Source: Coturnix japonica
Taxonomy: Eukaryota > Chordata > Aves > Galliformes > Phasianidae
Length of the DNA stretch: 64,000 bases
Direction of reading: 5' to 3'
Assembly: GCF_001577835.2 (NCBI RefSeq)
Contig: NC_029529.1
Coordinates: forward strand, 8,372,157 to 8,436,156
Translations under genes and position numbers: made by a program
Shown here: in pieces, positions 25,701-38,600 of the stretch
Numbering within the stretch: the first letter of the stretch is position 1
Layout: the number at the start of each line of letters is the position of its first letter
The notes under the pieces: model-generated
What the model saw: the letters and a program-made list of their open reading frames with translations, nothing else
What the model was told of the DNA's origin: nothing
Database searches by the model: none

Positions 25701-26618
25701 AAAGGTCTTCAGTGTGTGCAAGGAAAGGACAGAGACTGGCTTCCTAAAGCCCAGTGTTTCAGTGTGTTGTCATCCATCAGTTTGAGTCGCTCCTGTTACA
25801 AGGCTGCAGTTATGTATTTGCATTAGGCTGAGGTATTGCTGGAGGCTGTTAACAGGTGTTCTCGTAAAAGGGTACCTTGCAAGATAGCTGAGATTAAACA
25901 GTCTGAAAAAGGTGTTTCTAATTATCAAATGTTCAAATCTGTAATTTGATCCATGGCAAAGTACAACAACAAGGGGAGGGGAGGGGGGGAAAGCACAGAT
26001 CCAAATTCAGCAACAAAAAGAAATGGGGAAAGGAAGCACGGTGCAGTTAAACCCTTGAAATGAAGGACGGGAGTGCTCCTCCCCCTGCCCGGGGCACCCA
26101 GCACTGATGCTGAAGGCCAGGCCCAGTGCAGGGCAGGGCAGAGCTGCAGTGGTGGTGCAGGCAACTCCATGAGCTAAGGAAGGCTTAAGGACTGGTTGGA
26201 GTTTCTTTTTTCAGTATCTCTATTTCTTTTCTAATTTATCTTAGTTTAAAAGTTCAGTTTTTTGTTTGTGTGTTATTGCTAAATGGCACTTAAGTCATAT
26301 TTTGTTGGAATGTGGCTTAGTTAGTAAAGTGCTGCTAGGAAGGAAAAAGAGCCCCCCCCATTTACTGAAAAGGGGGGAAAACAATCCCTGGCTGCACACG
26401 TGCTCCTGGTGGACTTGTATTTGCATAAAGTGCGTCTCTAGCCTGGAAAAAGATCTAAAACCACATGCAGGTCATTCTGATCTCAGTCTGCACTCGGTAG
26501 CTTAGACTGGCTCTGGCTTGCAGCAATGGAAGTTTGGGGCGAATGCTGCCTTTTGACTGCTCTTTTTATTTTCTTTTTCAATCCAAATACCTTCTGAATC
26601 TAATAAACACTAGAAGAA
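22792..26618. other. Intergenic DNA between METTL9 and OTOA
   Basis: About 3.8 kb with a T homopolymer near 23251-23268, a GC-richer patch at about 24400-25000 and a polypurine patch near 25975-25990. I recognise no exon, RNA gene or repeat family. OTOA 5' UTR exons and its promoter may lie here but leave no clear signature. Short open frames in the GC-rich patch have no recognisable domain. Confidence 0.45.
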
Positions 26619-29600
26619 ATGCTCAGACTTCTGAAGATATGTTTCTTATTGATATTAATGAATCCTGCTGAGGTTGCTCACAGTCAGGACTCTGAAGGTA
26701 AGACTAGAAATCCTGTGTCGGGAATGTATTCTGTGTGATGGACAAAGCTGTGTTTAGTAAGTAGACTCAAAGTAGATTCAGTGCTGTTTCGTAAGTAGGA
26801 GGCTGTTCTCTGCTCTCTTGGCCACACGGGCTATACCAGCAGAGTATTTAGACAAAATCACTTATTATTTAGTAGCTTTTTGTTTTCAGTGTTTTTCTGT
26901 AAATAAATTGAATCAAAGCTGTAGTAAATGTGACTGTAAGTTATAAGTGTGTATATAGTTGAGGTAGCTGCATGAGAAGCATTTTTGTACAACAGTTGAA
27001 TGGTAAAATGTCAAATCAACTTTGAGTAACGTGATAATCTTTTACAGATTTGCCTCCGTTATTACGCAAAGCCGTGGTTAGTATTTTTACTTGATCTCTC
27101 TAATAACACTAATAATATAATCCAAAAATAACTGATTGCACATATTTGTCTTTTTTTTTTTCTTAAGGAGGAAGTAATGACTGGGAAATACCTAAATGGT
27201 AATATGCAAAATTGTTCCCATTTACATTGCTAAAAGGAATTAAAACTCAGTATCACTCTGTAACTTTCTGTTCCATTTTTCACATGTAGCTCTCCTCGAT
27301 ATACTTCATTTTCAGAGGTAATGTATTATTTTCAACATCTTGTCTTTCAGTATCATCGTGCACTTCACTTCTGATGTGTTTCATTTCCACAGAAGCTGAA
27401 ACATTATGAAATTGGTTCATGATTAGTTTGATCTAGATATCCTGTGAGGAATGTTTTGTCCTAATGGGGAAAAAGCTGTTTTTCGCATGATAAAGCAATA
27501 AGCAAAAAACAAGCATAGGATGAGGCTGAGAATCTGAATGCATGCTACAATTTTCAAAAACCTTGATAATTAACTTAGTTCATGTATTTCAGAATGGCTT
27601 CTTACAGAAGGTAGCTGCAGTTCCAGTGTGCAGTCAGTTTCCAGTCCTGCTTTGCCCTCCATCCACCCCTCTGCCTCCGGCTCTTGGCGACTTTGTAATT
27701 ATTGCCAGTTTTGCCTAAATGTGGGAGAGAGTAAAAACCTCAATTCCACCCGGATGTATTTTGTGAACGTCTGGCTGGGTTAGAAAGAAACACTGGCATT
27801 AATAACTCTGCTGGGGAAAAGGCAGTAAAAATTAGTCCCCATACTTACTTAGGATAAGCGGATCCGAAGAGGTGTAATGGGGAACCACCACACAGCTCAT
27901 CTCTTGACTGGCAGCATGTCAGAAAATTGATATTATTAGGGAGGGGAAATGGATTTAGACAAAAGAAAAACCCCAACAAAACATAACTAATAGACTTCTC
28001 TTCTAACTTTTGATTGCATTCAATATGTTGGCTGTTAATCGGGTTAGGCCAAAAATTAGAATGCTTGTGTTGTTCAGTTGTTACTGGTAGTGTTGCTTCT
28101 CTTACTATCTTGACTAAATCAGCTATTTTATATGCAGTATTATTTTGCTGGCACTTTTGGTCTCGTTTTCTCTTGCAGTTCTAATGCATGGACAGCAGAT
28201 ATGGTTACAAAAGTCATGGCGTATTTCCATGCCCGAGAGGTTAATTTTACTCTTCACAGTCTACAGGTTTGTGTCCTTTAAAATGCATCAAAATTTTTGT
28301 TTAAAAAGGAATTAAAATAAGCTACTCAGTCTGTGGCCAAAATTAGGTTGTCAATAATAGAAGTAATTAATAGCTCTGCAGTGTAGCAGAGATGTAGGAA
28401 ATAGGAATACCGTTTTGTTTTGTTTTTGCTCTTTCCCCTAAAGATTGCAACATTATGCATAGATTAAATAATAAGGTGCTTTTTATCTCTTCTGATGGCA
28501 AGCAAAATTTTGGAGATTTCTGTTTGTTTCTGAACTGAGAATATGCCTGTGCTTTTTCACCGTTAAATGGCAGATTTCTCCCAGATTTGGACTGTGGCTG
28601 TAGTTTGCGTTACTTCTGATGGAATGAGAGGCTCCAGAGCATCCTAAAATGCTAAAAAATCCACAGATGAGTTTTATTAACATTTTAAGGCTGTAATCAG
28701 CCCTGAACTCCCTGGACAACAAAGACCTGACTGTGTTAATAGGCGGTGGAGGCAATGCAAAGACAACAAAGCACAGTGTCAACTCAAATTCCTGACTAGT
28801 TCTGAAATAATTCTGGTGGGAATTAGATGGGATTTTCTCCAGTCGAGTGCTAATGAACCTGATCGTGTTTTCTGTTCCTATGCTAGAATTCCCCTCAGAG
28901 TTTTAAAACAGGCGTGAGGTTGTTAGCTGCTAATGCAGCTTAATATGAGAAAGGGTAGTTTTGCTTTATGACCTGGTGCAGACTTTGCCTCCTGTCTAAT
29001 TGCATATTTCCTTCCTTTTTAAAGTAATAATTGTTTGCCCACAGTTTCTGATGTTTGGAGCTCTTTAAAGAGTTTATTTGTGCTCTGCCATGAAGCAGAA
29101 AAATGTTATTATATTTGTTTTTATGATGGGAAAAACAGGTATTTTTGTTATGTGTTTCACTGAAGAGAACTTGCTCATGACACCAGGAATAGGCTTCAAG
29201 AGCTATTCTTTTCCAGCACTGCATTTAGATTATTTTTCTTTCCATTTTGCGTTGATTGCAGTTATTCTGATTGTTAACAACATGGGCAGTATGGAAAACT
29301 AAGCACTTATCCCTCATCTGGAGATTTTCAGGGAGTAAAAGATGCATCTAGTAAGATACCATGAATTTTATGTATGTAATGCACATATATATATTTTTAT
29401 ACTTCAGACGTCCATACAGAGTTATTTGAAGAACCTTTTATACCAGCCCAGGCAGCTGCTGTCTGCATTTCAACAACTTGATCAACAGCAGTTCCAGACT
29501 GCAGTGAAGTATCTCTTCAACAGCAGAAAGGAATATCTCGTAAGTCTCTGCATGAGAAATAGAACTGCTCTCAAAGGCTTAGATAAAGGGAAAAGGACAA

Positions 29601-32600
29601 GTCTTGGGCTCTCACTGTGCATGTTGTGTTGTTATTTGGCTGGCTTGGAGCAGATTTGCATCCTCCCTGCAGGCCTCCAGCATGGGCATCACTGCAGGGG
29701 TGCAGAGTAACCTGGAACAAAAGCAGAGCATTTCCCCAGCCACGTGAGGTTACTGCTCAGGACGAACTCTGGGTAATGCACTTCTCGAGGAACGGTGGTG
29801 CAGCTTCTGCTGGTGAAGCACACCAGATGGGTGTATAGCACATAGTGGGAGGAGGAGCATAGATCATAAGCCGTGTCAATAAGCTGAGAATTTTGTATTC
29901 TTAGATAATGCACATAGTTCTTCTGAGATGGGTAATAATTGCAGTAACAAATAACCAGGCCTGGGACTTCAGCTCTAACCTCACTGTCCTGGACACCTTG
30001 ACATGTGAGAAGGAACAACCCAATAATCTGTCCCCTGCCAGACTGGCTTTTACCTGCGCTTGTTTCTTTGATGTTGCCTGGTGTTCTGAAGGGGGTATTT
30101 GTAATAACAGCTGACGAAATACTGCATGGGAACAGATCTGTTCTAGAGTTGCCTACATACTAAATTACATATGAAATAATACTCATTCTATTCCAGTGTT
30201 TGTTCATTTTTCCAAGTAAGTAACTCCTTCATGAGTACGTGCTGTAACTTGAGCCATTTGGCTTTTTCTGTTTTTCATTTTGATTTTGTAAAAAGATTCA
30301 AGCTGGTCTGTGGCCAACACCAAACAGGAATTATCTGAAGAAACACAACCGGGCAGTGCTTTGCAGCTATTTTTCATGAGAATAGCACCATATTGTTTGT
30401 AGGGTGCGTTCTATGAGGCTTCAAAATGAACAGTTTATGGAATTAATCAGAAATACATTATTTTAATCCTGTGTTGTTTGCAGGAAATGGGAAATGTTGT
30501 TCTTGATTGGGAAAAGACTCGGGAGAGAATTTTCCAAGTTCCAGGAGTGAACAGAACCTTGTTTCTTATTACACTGGAGAAATGCTTTCTGGCTCTGAGG
30601 GCAATGGACTGTGTAGATATCCTAAGCCAGATTTTGCGAACGTCAGCAGTGAATTATCTCCAACCTGATATTGTTGGGAGTCTCCCAAATGATCTGCAGG
30701 AGGATGCTTTCAGAAACTTGTGAGCCATTTATTTTCCAGTCATTACAATTAGTACTCTGTAGCACTTATTCTAGATATGTACACTTAAAATGGTTACTGT
30801 ATAGTCTCGCTATTTTATCAGCCTCAGCTTTCCACTTTTATCTTGCTGTTTCCAAAAACATTTGTCCGCGTGTCGTTTGGGTGTTTTTTTCTTTGCTTAC
30901 TTATTAGTTAATATGCCACTGTATCACTCAGATCAGCAGTATTTAAGGACCTCTATGACAAAACCTCAGCAAATACACAGAAAGCTCTGTATGGCTGGAT
31001 GAAGGAGATCCTACAAAAGCCCTATAACAGAAGTGGTATGTTATGCACAACCTGTTCTTCTTGCTTATAATAAGATTAAAACAGTCAACAGAAGACTTGT
31101 CTATTGTACTGAGTTGTTTCTCATGTTTAACACAGGGCTGTTAGGAGTAGCTCTCTGCAATGCCTTTGCTGTGGACTGCAATAAGCATAGAAGATTTGTT
31201 AATCACAACAAATAGCTCTCCAAAGATGCTTACTGTTCACCTCTTCTGCACAGAGATGTACTCAAAGCCTCTGTTCTCAAATTCATTCTCTAAGATTTAA
31301 ATAGGATATGTGCTGTTTACTTCTGAACTCCTACTGAGACTCGAATAGATCTGTCTGAGAGCCTATTTAAAGAAAAAAAAAAAATCAATCCAATTGTATG
31401 CATTTTCCTATGTCTGTTTGCCTGACTAATGAATATTAAATACCAAAGCTGGGACAGTGCAGGGGATGCTCCACGAGAGGGCTGTAATGCCAACGTATCA
31501 AAGCCAGCATCTGCATCTCACTGAACATCCCAGTGTATGTTCTTCCTCTTCCTCTGGAAATGAAAGGCAAAATGCCCCCTTGTGTCAGTGTAGCAAAATC
31601 TGGCTCCTGGGGCTACAACTACTTCAAAATATCTGTGTAATGTATAAAGTCATAGAGGGAAAGATCACCACTCTGCTGTGATGCATTCTATCATGCGCAG
31701 GACTCACCTCATGGTGCTCAGCAATCCTGGGGAGGTCCCACAATATCTCTTCTACACTATAAGAGATCAATTGTCTTCATATGAGAAAATTTGAGACATT
31801 TGCAATACTATTACAGTTTCTTTAAAAAGCGAATGAGTTCATAAAAATGTGGTTCTAAGAGCTTACTGATGGGGGGAGCCTGACTGTCTGCAAAGGATTT
31901 GTCTGATTTGCAGCTATTTTTTGATTGTTTACCAACAATAACATAGTGGGCGTGATATTTTTGATAAACAGCGGCTTTCCAAACATTGTGGCAACTGACT
32001 ATTTGTTGAAAACAGATTTCAACGAATCAGCTTCATGGGTCAGTGCAGAAAACTTATGGATTTTAGGAAGATACGTGGTCCATCTGCCCTTGGAAGAGAT
32101 TCTGAAAATCAGTCTCAGTGAAGTAAGTAAAATAGTGTTGTTGGATGTATCACTGACAAAAGGTGTAAGCAAAATGCAGACTGAAACATGGAAGAGGAGT
32201 TTTTGTATTTTAATTTCTTAAATGTGATGAGAATTTATCAGTGATATGTAGATATTTGTCTGTATCAGGCTTCTGTGATTTGTACTGAGAGGACCAATGA
32301 TAGAAGACCCTCAAATTTTTAGACAGTTTGACATTGTTACCTTCAAAAATACTGTATTATCCTAATCTTCTTTCTTTCTGTAGAGCATACCTTGAGTCAA
32401 TAATTTATAGTGTCAGAAGTGTTTTATTAGATGCAGTCTTTCCCTAATCCTGATGAATTACTTTGTTTGCACTGATCAGATAAGACTATTCATTAGCTAC
32501 GACAATGCAACAAAGCAGTTGGACACGGTGTATGATATCACACCAGAGCTTGCACAAGCCTTTCTGGAGAGAATAAACTCATCGGGATTTGACGTGAGAA

Positions 32601-35600
32601 ACACTTCAACTGTCTACAGGCAAGACTGATGTTTGGTTGTTTTATTTTTGCTGTGTATTGGGAGAATGAATAAAAATAAGAAGAGAACTGAGGGGAGTCT
32701 AAGCTGGTGAGATTGTTGATGAAATCCAGCCCTGGTTAGCAACAGTGAAGAACTACTACTTTATCAGTTTTGGAGGTGTGCCTGATTAGCTGATGCTTCG
32801 TCTCTAGCTCTGCAGTAAGGAGTTGTCAGCTGTAAGAGGACCACAGCAGTATGTGTGGGACCCAGTCGAAGCTCCATTGAGCTGTATAGTACAACAGCTG
32901 AACAAATTGGGAGAGCAGCACACAAGCCCCATTAGCTGTTTGAATTGCAGAAAAGGGAAATGTTTCATGAAAATCACATTGCAGTTAGCTACCTGCAGGA
33001 AGTACCGTGTTCTACATTTTACACTGTCATGTAAGTGGATGTATTTAGTCCTACTCCACTGTCTGGAGTTATTTCTAGTTTCCTCAGGGAATGCTTCAGA
33101 GTTTTAAACTAATGGGAAAGGTGGCCTTGGAGCTTCTGTCATTATTGCAATGTAACTCATTGGCTTCTGTGAAGTACTGTTGATTGTTGGGGATGTAAGT
33201 GACAGAATTATGCCCACACTCTAGATCTCAATGTTAAAAATCTTAAAAATGATTTTACCACTCATGAGAGGTGCCAGATTCTTGCCGATGAGAGAAACAC
33301 CATGCTCCATAGTCCTTAATATATTCCATTTTCACAACACACTCATTTTATATTACTCATTTTAACCACGCTGACTGTTTAAATGCATTTTTACTTTTAA
33401 AAAGTAGCATTATTCATTGCTGCTAATCCCAGAGGAGATGAAGAGCTCTTGGTGGTTGTGGAATAATGCATCAGGAGGTAATTATTTGGTATAAAAGTGC
33501 AGTTATAGATGTTTCTTTGATTGGTGAGTTGGTTTGATGACGTCCCAGGAATTTAGATGGGCTGTTGAAGCAGTAGGTTGTGATATCATTAAGCTAGTTG
33601 TTGCTGAGGGACTAAAGGAACTGAAAGCAGAGTTGATGTACACAACAGATTTTTACCATCTTTGTGATAGTGCTGCATGCCACAGCCTTGCTGTGCTGGC
33701 ACAGCTGAGATGGTGAACCATGGTAGTTTCTCCTAACCATCACTGAATTCAGCCAAGTTGTATGGATAAAGAACTGTGTTTGATGGGAAATGCAGCAGGC
33801 TTTGTTTAAGCCTGAAACTACAGAGAGGCTACGTAATGTTCTTGGTGCTGCTTCACCATATTAATGTTTCAAGAGAAATCCAAGCAGGATTTGAAGTAGA
33901 GTACAAAATATTTGCTAAACCTGGTTAAGAACTCAACAAGCCATTCAAGCCTTCCTAATAGCCCTCTGTCCTTTTCCAGGCAGAGATAACTGCCAGTTCT
34001 GCCAAAAGCAGTGGAATCTGCTAGCAGGAATGGACAAATGGAACTGTGAAGCTTAAAAGTTTTTACAGCACAATCAATCTGAGTAGCGTTTAGATGAATA
34101 CAGAGAATATTGTATGTCCCTCACATCCCAATTTAAGGCCATGTGGAGTTTTAGAATTGCTGCTTTAAAGCATTAGTGACAAACAAATCACTCAAGTTTT
34201 GAACTCATCAGGGTATACCATACCATACTTCACTTTCCTGGGAGTGACAGCTGCGATCTCAGAAGCCAGCTAATGTATTTCTTCCATATAGGTTAGGTTT
34301 GTTGGTTTGCTTTTATGATGACATGGAACAGATGGATGCCGCTGTGGCCCGGGCTTTACTTCATCAAATGATTAAATGCAATCAATTAAAAGGTTTCCAG
34401 GCCAAGGTTCAGAAGGTGGGTACTGTGCTTATACTGCCTCTTACTTTCTTGTCAGGATTATGAAAGGACTTTCTTGAATTCAGAAAGATAAGAGTGAAAG
34501 ATTACTGGGATCTAAGAAATAATGAAACAGTTTTTGAGTATACAATGCAAAATATAAAAGCTTTTTTTTTTTTTTTTTCCTCATTCTTTTCTTGTCCTGT
34601 TTCTTCCATATTTCTTTGACAATTGTCATCCTACTTTGGGATTTTAACCAAGTGTATGATCACTAAATGCTTGCCAGTGTCTGTTCCAAAAACTCCACTT
34701 GAAGTTTTGGGTGATAATTGGAAATTGGTTCTTGGAAGATTTGTTTCCCATCTGTTTATATTTTTTGTTTGCTTGCTTTAGCTTAAATCTCAGCTCCTGA
34801 ATATTGCTGTGCAGAACCAGACTTTGAATGATACCCTTGGATCGCTGTCAGATGCTGTGGTTGGGCTGACTTCAGGCCAACTGGAATCTTTATCACCTGA
34901 AGCAGTGCATAACGCTATTGCAACACTGAACCAAGTCTCTGGATGGGCAAAAAGCCAAGTTATGATTTTATCCAGTAAATACCTCTCTTACAAAAAGGTA
35001 CCTCTGATATGGCCTTCTTATCTTCTGTTTTTGAAAGCGGAGTGGCTTTTTCCTCCTAGTAACTATAAGTTTTGAAAAGCTTAGGCCCAGCATGAGACTT
35101 CTAGAGCTGTTAGTGGTCTGAAAAATTTGTTTATGTCAAAGAAAAGCATTCCTGAAGTAATGTGCTACTCTGCTAATTGGGAGGATACATATTTGCAATT
35201 GGCGATTGTATACGTTGTTGTTTTGTCTGTATTGCTGCCCCACACAGCAGAATGTGCAAGATCCCAAACTAAGTATTCTAATGTGCTGTAATGGGTCAGA
35301 GTCCTCTCTAAAGTTTCCAAGGAAAGGAACCTTGGGGAATAAATGGGAGAGTTTCCCCAGAACAGTCTTGTCTGAATCAAAAGATGTATGAGGCAAGTGC
35401 ATCCCTAGGCAAGAAAAAGTATTAGGTACCCCCCAAAAAAAATCATTTTGGTTTAGTAATGTTTGATTTTAAATAAGTATTTTATGCACAAGCCAGAAGA
35501 CTTTGTTTGCTCTGTTATCTCTGCAGGTTTTATCATTTTATAATGTTAGCCAAATGGGTGCACTGGTGACTGGTATTAGCACTGAGTCATTCTACAGAAT

Positions 35601-38600
35601 GAACCCGAAAGAGCTTTCTCAGGTCATTCGAGGCACAACATCCCAGTACTCATCGGACTTATCTCCTGCACAGCAGCAGGGGATCCTCAGGAAGGTAATT
35701 GCAGTGCGCAGCAGATCCTCTCTGCACAAAAGCAGAATAACCAGATATGTGGAGTGTGATTTAAAATGTTACTGAGACTTGGAATAAGCTCAATGGTTAA
35801 TATTTCTAGTGTTTCATTGGGTGTTTTTTTTTTTTTAGTACTAAGTGTGTTTTGGAGGTTCCCTCCAGCTTACTTCCATGGCTTTTTTGATCCTGACATG
35901 TTTTTCTTTTATGCTCTTCAGAGAAATATTACACAGAATAGAAAGACAAATCCTGTAAATCGAAGCATCAGTTCTGAAATGTCCTGTGTTTGTCTCTCGC
36001 ACTTTTTAGATAGCTTCATCCACAGATTTTTCTTCACTGGTCACAGATATACAAGGAGCTTTCTTTAGAGAAATATCTCTTTCTGATTTATGGAAGGAGA
36101 ACGGATATAATTCTTCAATGATGAAAGAAAAAGAGCTAAGAAGCAGCCAGGTAAAAATTAAAATATAATAATTGTATATTAAATGCTTGCATATACAGCT
36201 ATTCCTCTGGCTCTGTCCAGAGATGGAAGGTTAGACCACGTGACCTCCAGAGCTCTCTTCAAACCTTATTATTCCATGGCCATGTGCAAGGAATGTGTTT
36301 AACATCATCCCCCAGTGCCGGTCACTGATGTGAAGAGCAGATTCACCACTGGGTACTAGACTTTGTGGTTGACCATTCTAGACTCCAAAAAGGTCTTTAG
36401 AGTCCCTGATAGAATTAAACATACAGAAACCTTGCAGTGGTTGTTGCATATTCCAGCTGTATTACTGAAGTTTTAATGTGGTGGCTTTTATTTCAGGCCT
36501 TGTATCTCTATGAGTTACTATCTAAGAAAAGTTCCTCCGTTGACCTCCTAAGGTATGGATGATAATCTAGTTCTGTTACCAGAGCAACTTCAAGGTAAAC
36601 TTCATGTGGCTATTTTGTACTATTTTGTGTTTGTTTATTTATTTACAAGTTTTGATCGCCTTTAGATTACAAGAAAGAAAAGAGAGGTGGTTATAGAAAT
36701 TAAACCTTTGGCTGTGGGGAGTGAGGACTAGATTCTGCTAAAAACACTGAAAAGATTGAACTTTGCTTTCCATATCAGTACAGGACAGCTTCTGAAAGGA
36801 GTGACTTGTGAGCTGATTGAAAGTATGGGCACAGACTCTTTTTTAAATCATTTCAAAGTCTTCGAAAATAATCTTCATCTGCTTTCTCCATATCAGGTAA
36901 AACTGGAAAAAGACTTTGTGTGCATAAATGTACTCAATATCCAAACTGCAAGTAAACTGGAATTTGATCTTTTGTCAGATTTTTTTCCAGATCTTGTACA
37001 CATGAACTTATCTGTTAACATACTTCATTTCAATCATGTATGCATTAATTTGTTATTTATCATACTTCATTTTGGCAATTTCATTTGGTACTTATGAATT
37101 GCAAGAAGTTTTTACAGCCATTCCAACTTACTAATCCATAAGCAATCTTTTTGGAAATATATATACATTTATTTATTTATTTATTTATTTGAAAAAAATA
37201 CTAGCACTCTCATGCACCCAAACATAGAATGTTTTGTCACAGATTTCTGTAGAAAGCAAACTCTAAACTTCTGAAGATGTCACACAGTTTCCGATATGCT
37301 GATTTACAAGCTGTATTTCCATTGTTCCTCAAAAATAACAAATGCTTAAGATCTTGATTTTTGTTGCTTTTAGATTAATTGTTTGGCTTGGAAGTTTTGG
37401 GAAGTCTCCAATGCATCCATTCCTCCCTTCTTCTTCTTGGTGCTTCCGTAAGTTGCATCTCCCTGTATCTGAAGTTAGCACACCTGTAGCAGTGTGTTTT
37501 GAGTTGTTCTTCTGAGCACTTTTTTTTTTTTTTAATAAGCTGCAATTTATAATTTTTGATGTTCAGACTCATCTCTGAGGTTTTCTGTCCCCACAGATAT
37601 TATGGGTGTGGATACTGGCATCTGATGGTCAGGTGTGCATTCTGAGAACATTCTAATTCTTTTGCAGGATTGAGTACCTGGAGCACATTTCAGGCCCTCT
37701 GTGTGTCCCTTTCATTGAAAGCCTTGGGAAGACTGAGATGGACCTCTTGAGTCCAAGCTTTCACAAAAAAGAAACTGTGCTGCAGAAAGTGCAGGAATGC
37801 TTGGTAGGTATTGGTAGGTGGGTCAGTGGTGGAGGGGGGGCTGCACACAACCCAAACTCATTGAGAGTGGCTGATCAGCTTTCTCTTTGTTTATTGTCAT
37901 ACGGTGCATCACAAAGTTATACTGCCTGCTTGTAGTCTCCAGGGTGCACAAAGATACTCCCGGTCTCCTGTAGATAGACATCAGCTGGAGACACTGGCTC
38001 TCCTGCTCTGTATTGGTGCAGTGAAACTGTAGCTGATGGGCCTGGCAAACCAAAAGGCAGTACCATAGCATGGCAATTCCTTCATCACAAGCAGCAGCAA
38101 TTTAAGACTGTAGCATCACTTAAAGAAATGCTGCAAATCTTCATGTTTCAACAGAAATGCTTTTCTCGCTTAGGATGAACTGTGCTTACTCCTTTATACA
38201 GGGTTCCAAATTAGGTTTGCTGCCTAGAAATACTGGAAAAAAATACACATTTAATTTAAATATTTTAAAGAACAATACAAAAATGGCTTGTTGGAAATAC
38301 CAGTAGATCTGAATCCTAAGACTCGGTTATTGTCTTTGTTTAAAGTACAGCAAACAATGTGTGGCTTTCTGGATTGTACTTGTCTATAGGCAGTGATATG
38401 CAGTTTTACCAACTCCTAATTTATCCCTAACAGAAGCCTGGTGTCTGTTAGAGTTCAAAGATTCCTGTTATGCCAGAGATACCAAGAGGTGCTTTTGAAA
38501 CAGCTCTGCAGTGAGGATTTGTTATAGATCAACATAGAGAGTTCATGTATTTTTCATGTAGATCAAAATAATGCCTCTGTTTGTAATTTGTTCTCCTGGA

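Noticed and set aside
29690-30020. Purine-rich stretch in OTOA intron 6 considered as an LTR or other transposon
   Set aside because: No terminal repeats, target duplication or known family motif could be seen by eye.
34561-34579. T homopolymer in OTOA intron 11 considered as a retroposed poly(A) tail
   Set aside because: No adjoining element body or target-site duplication recognised.
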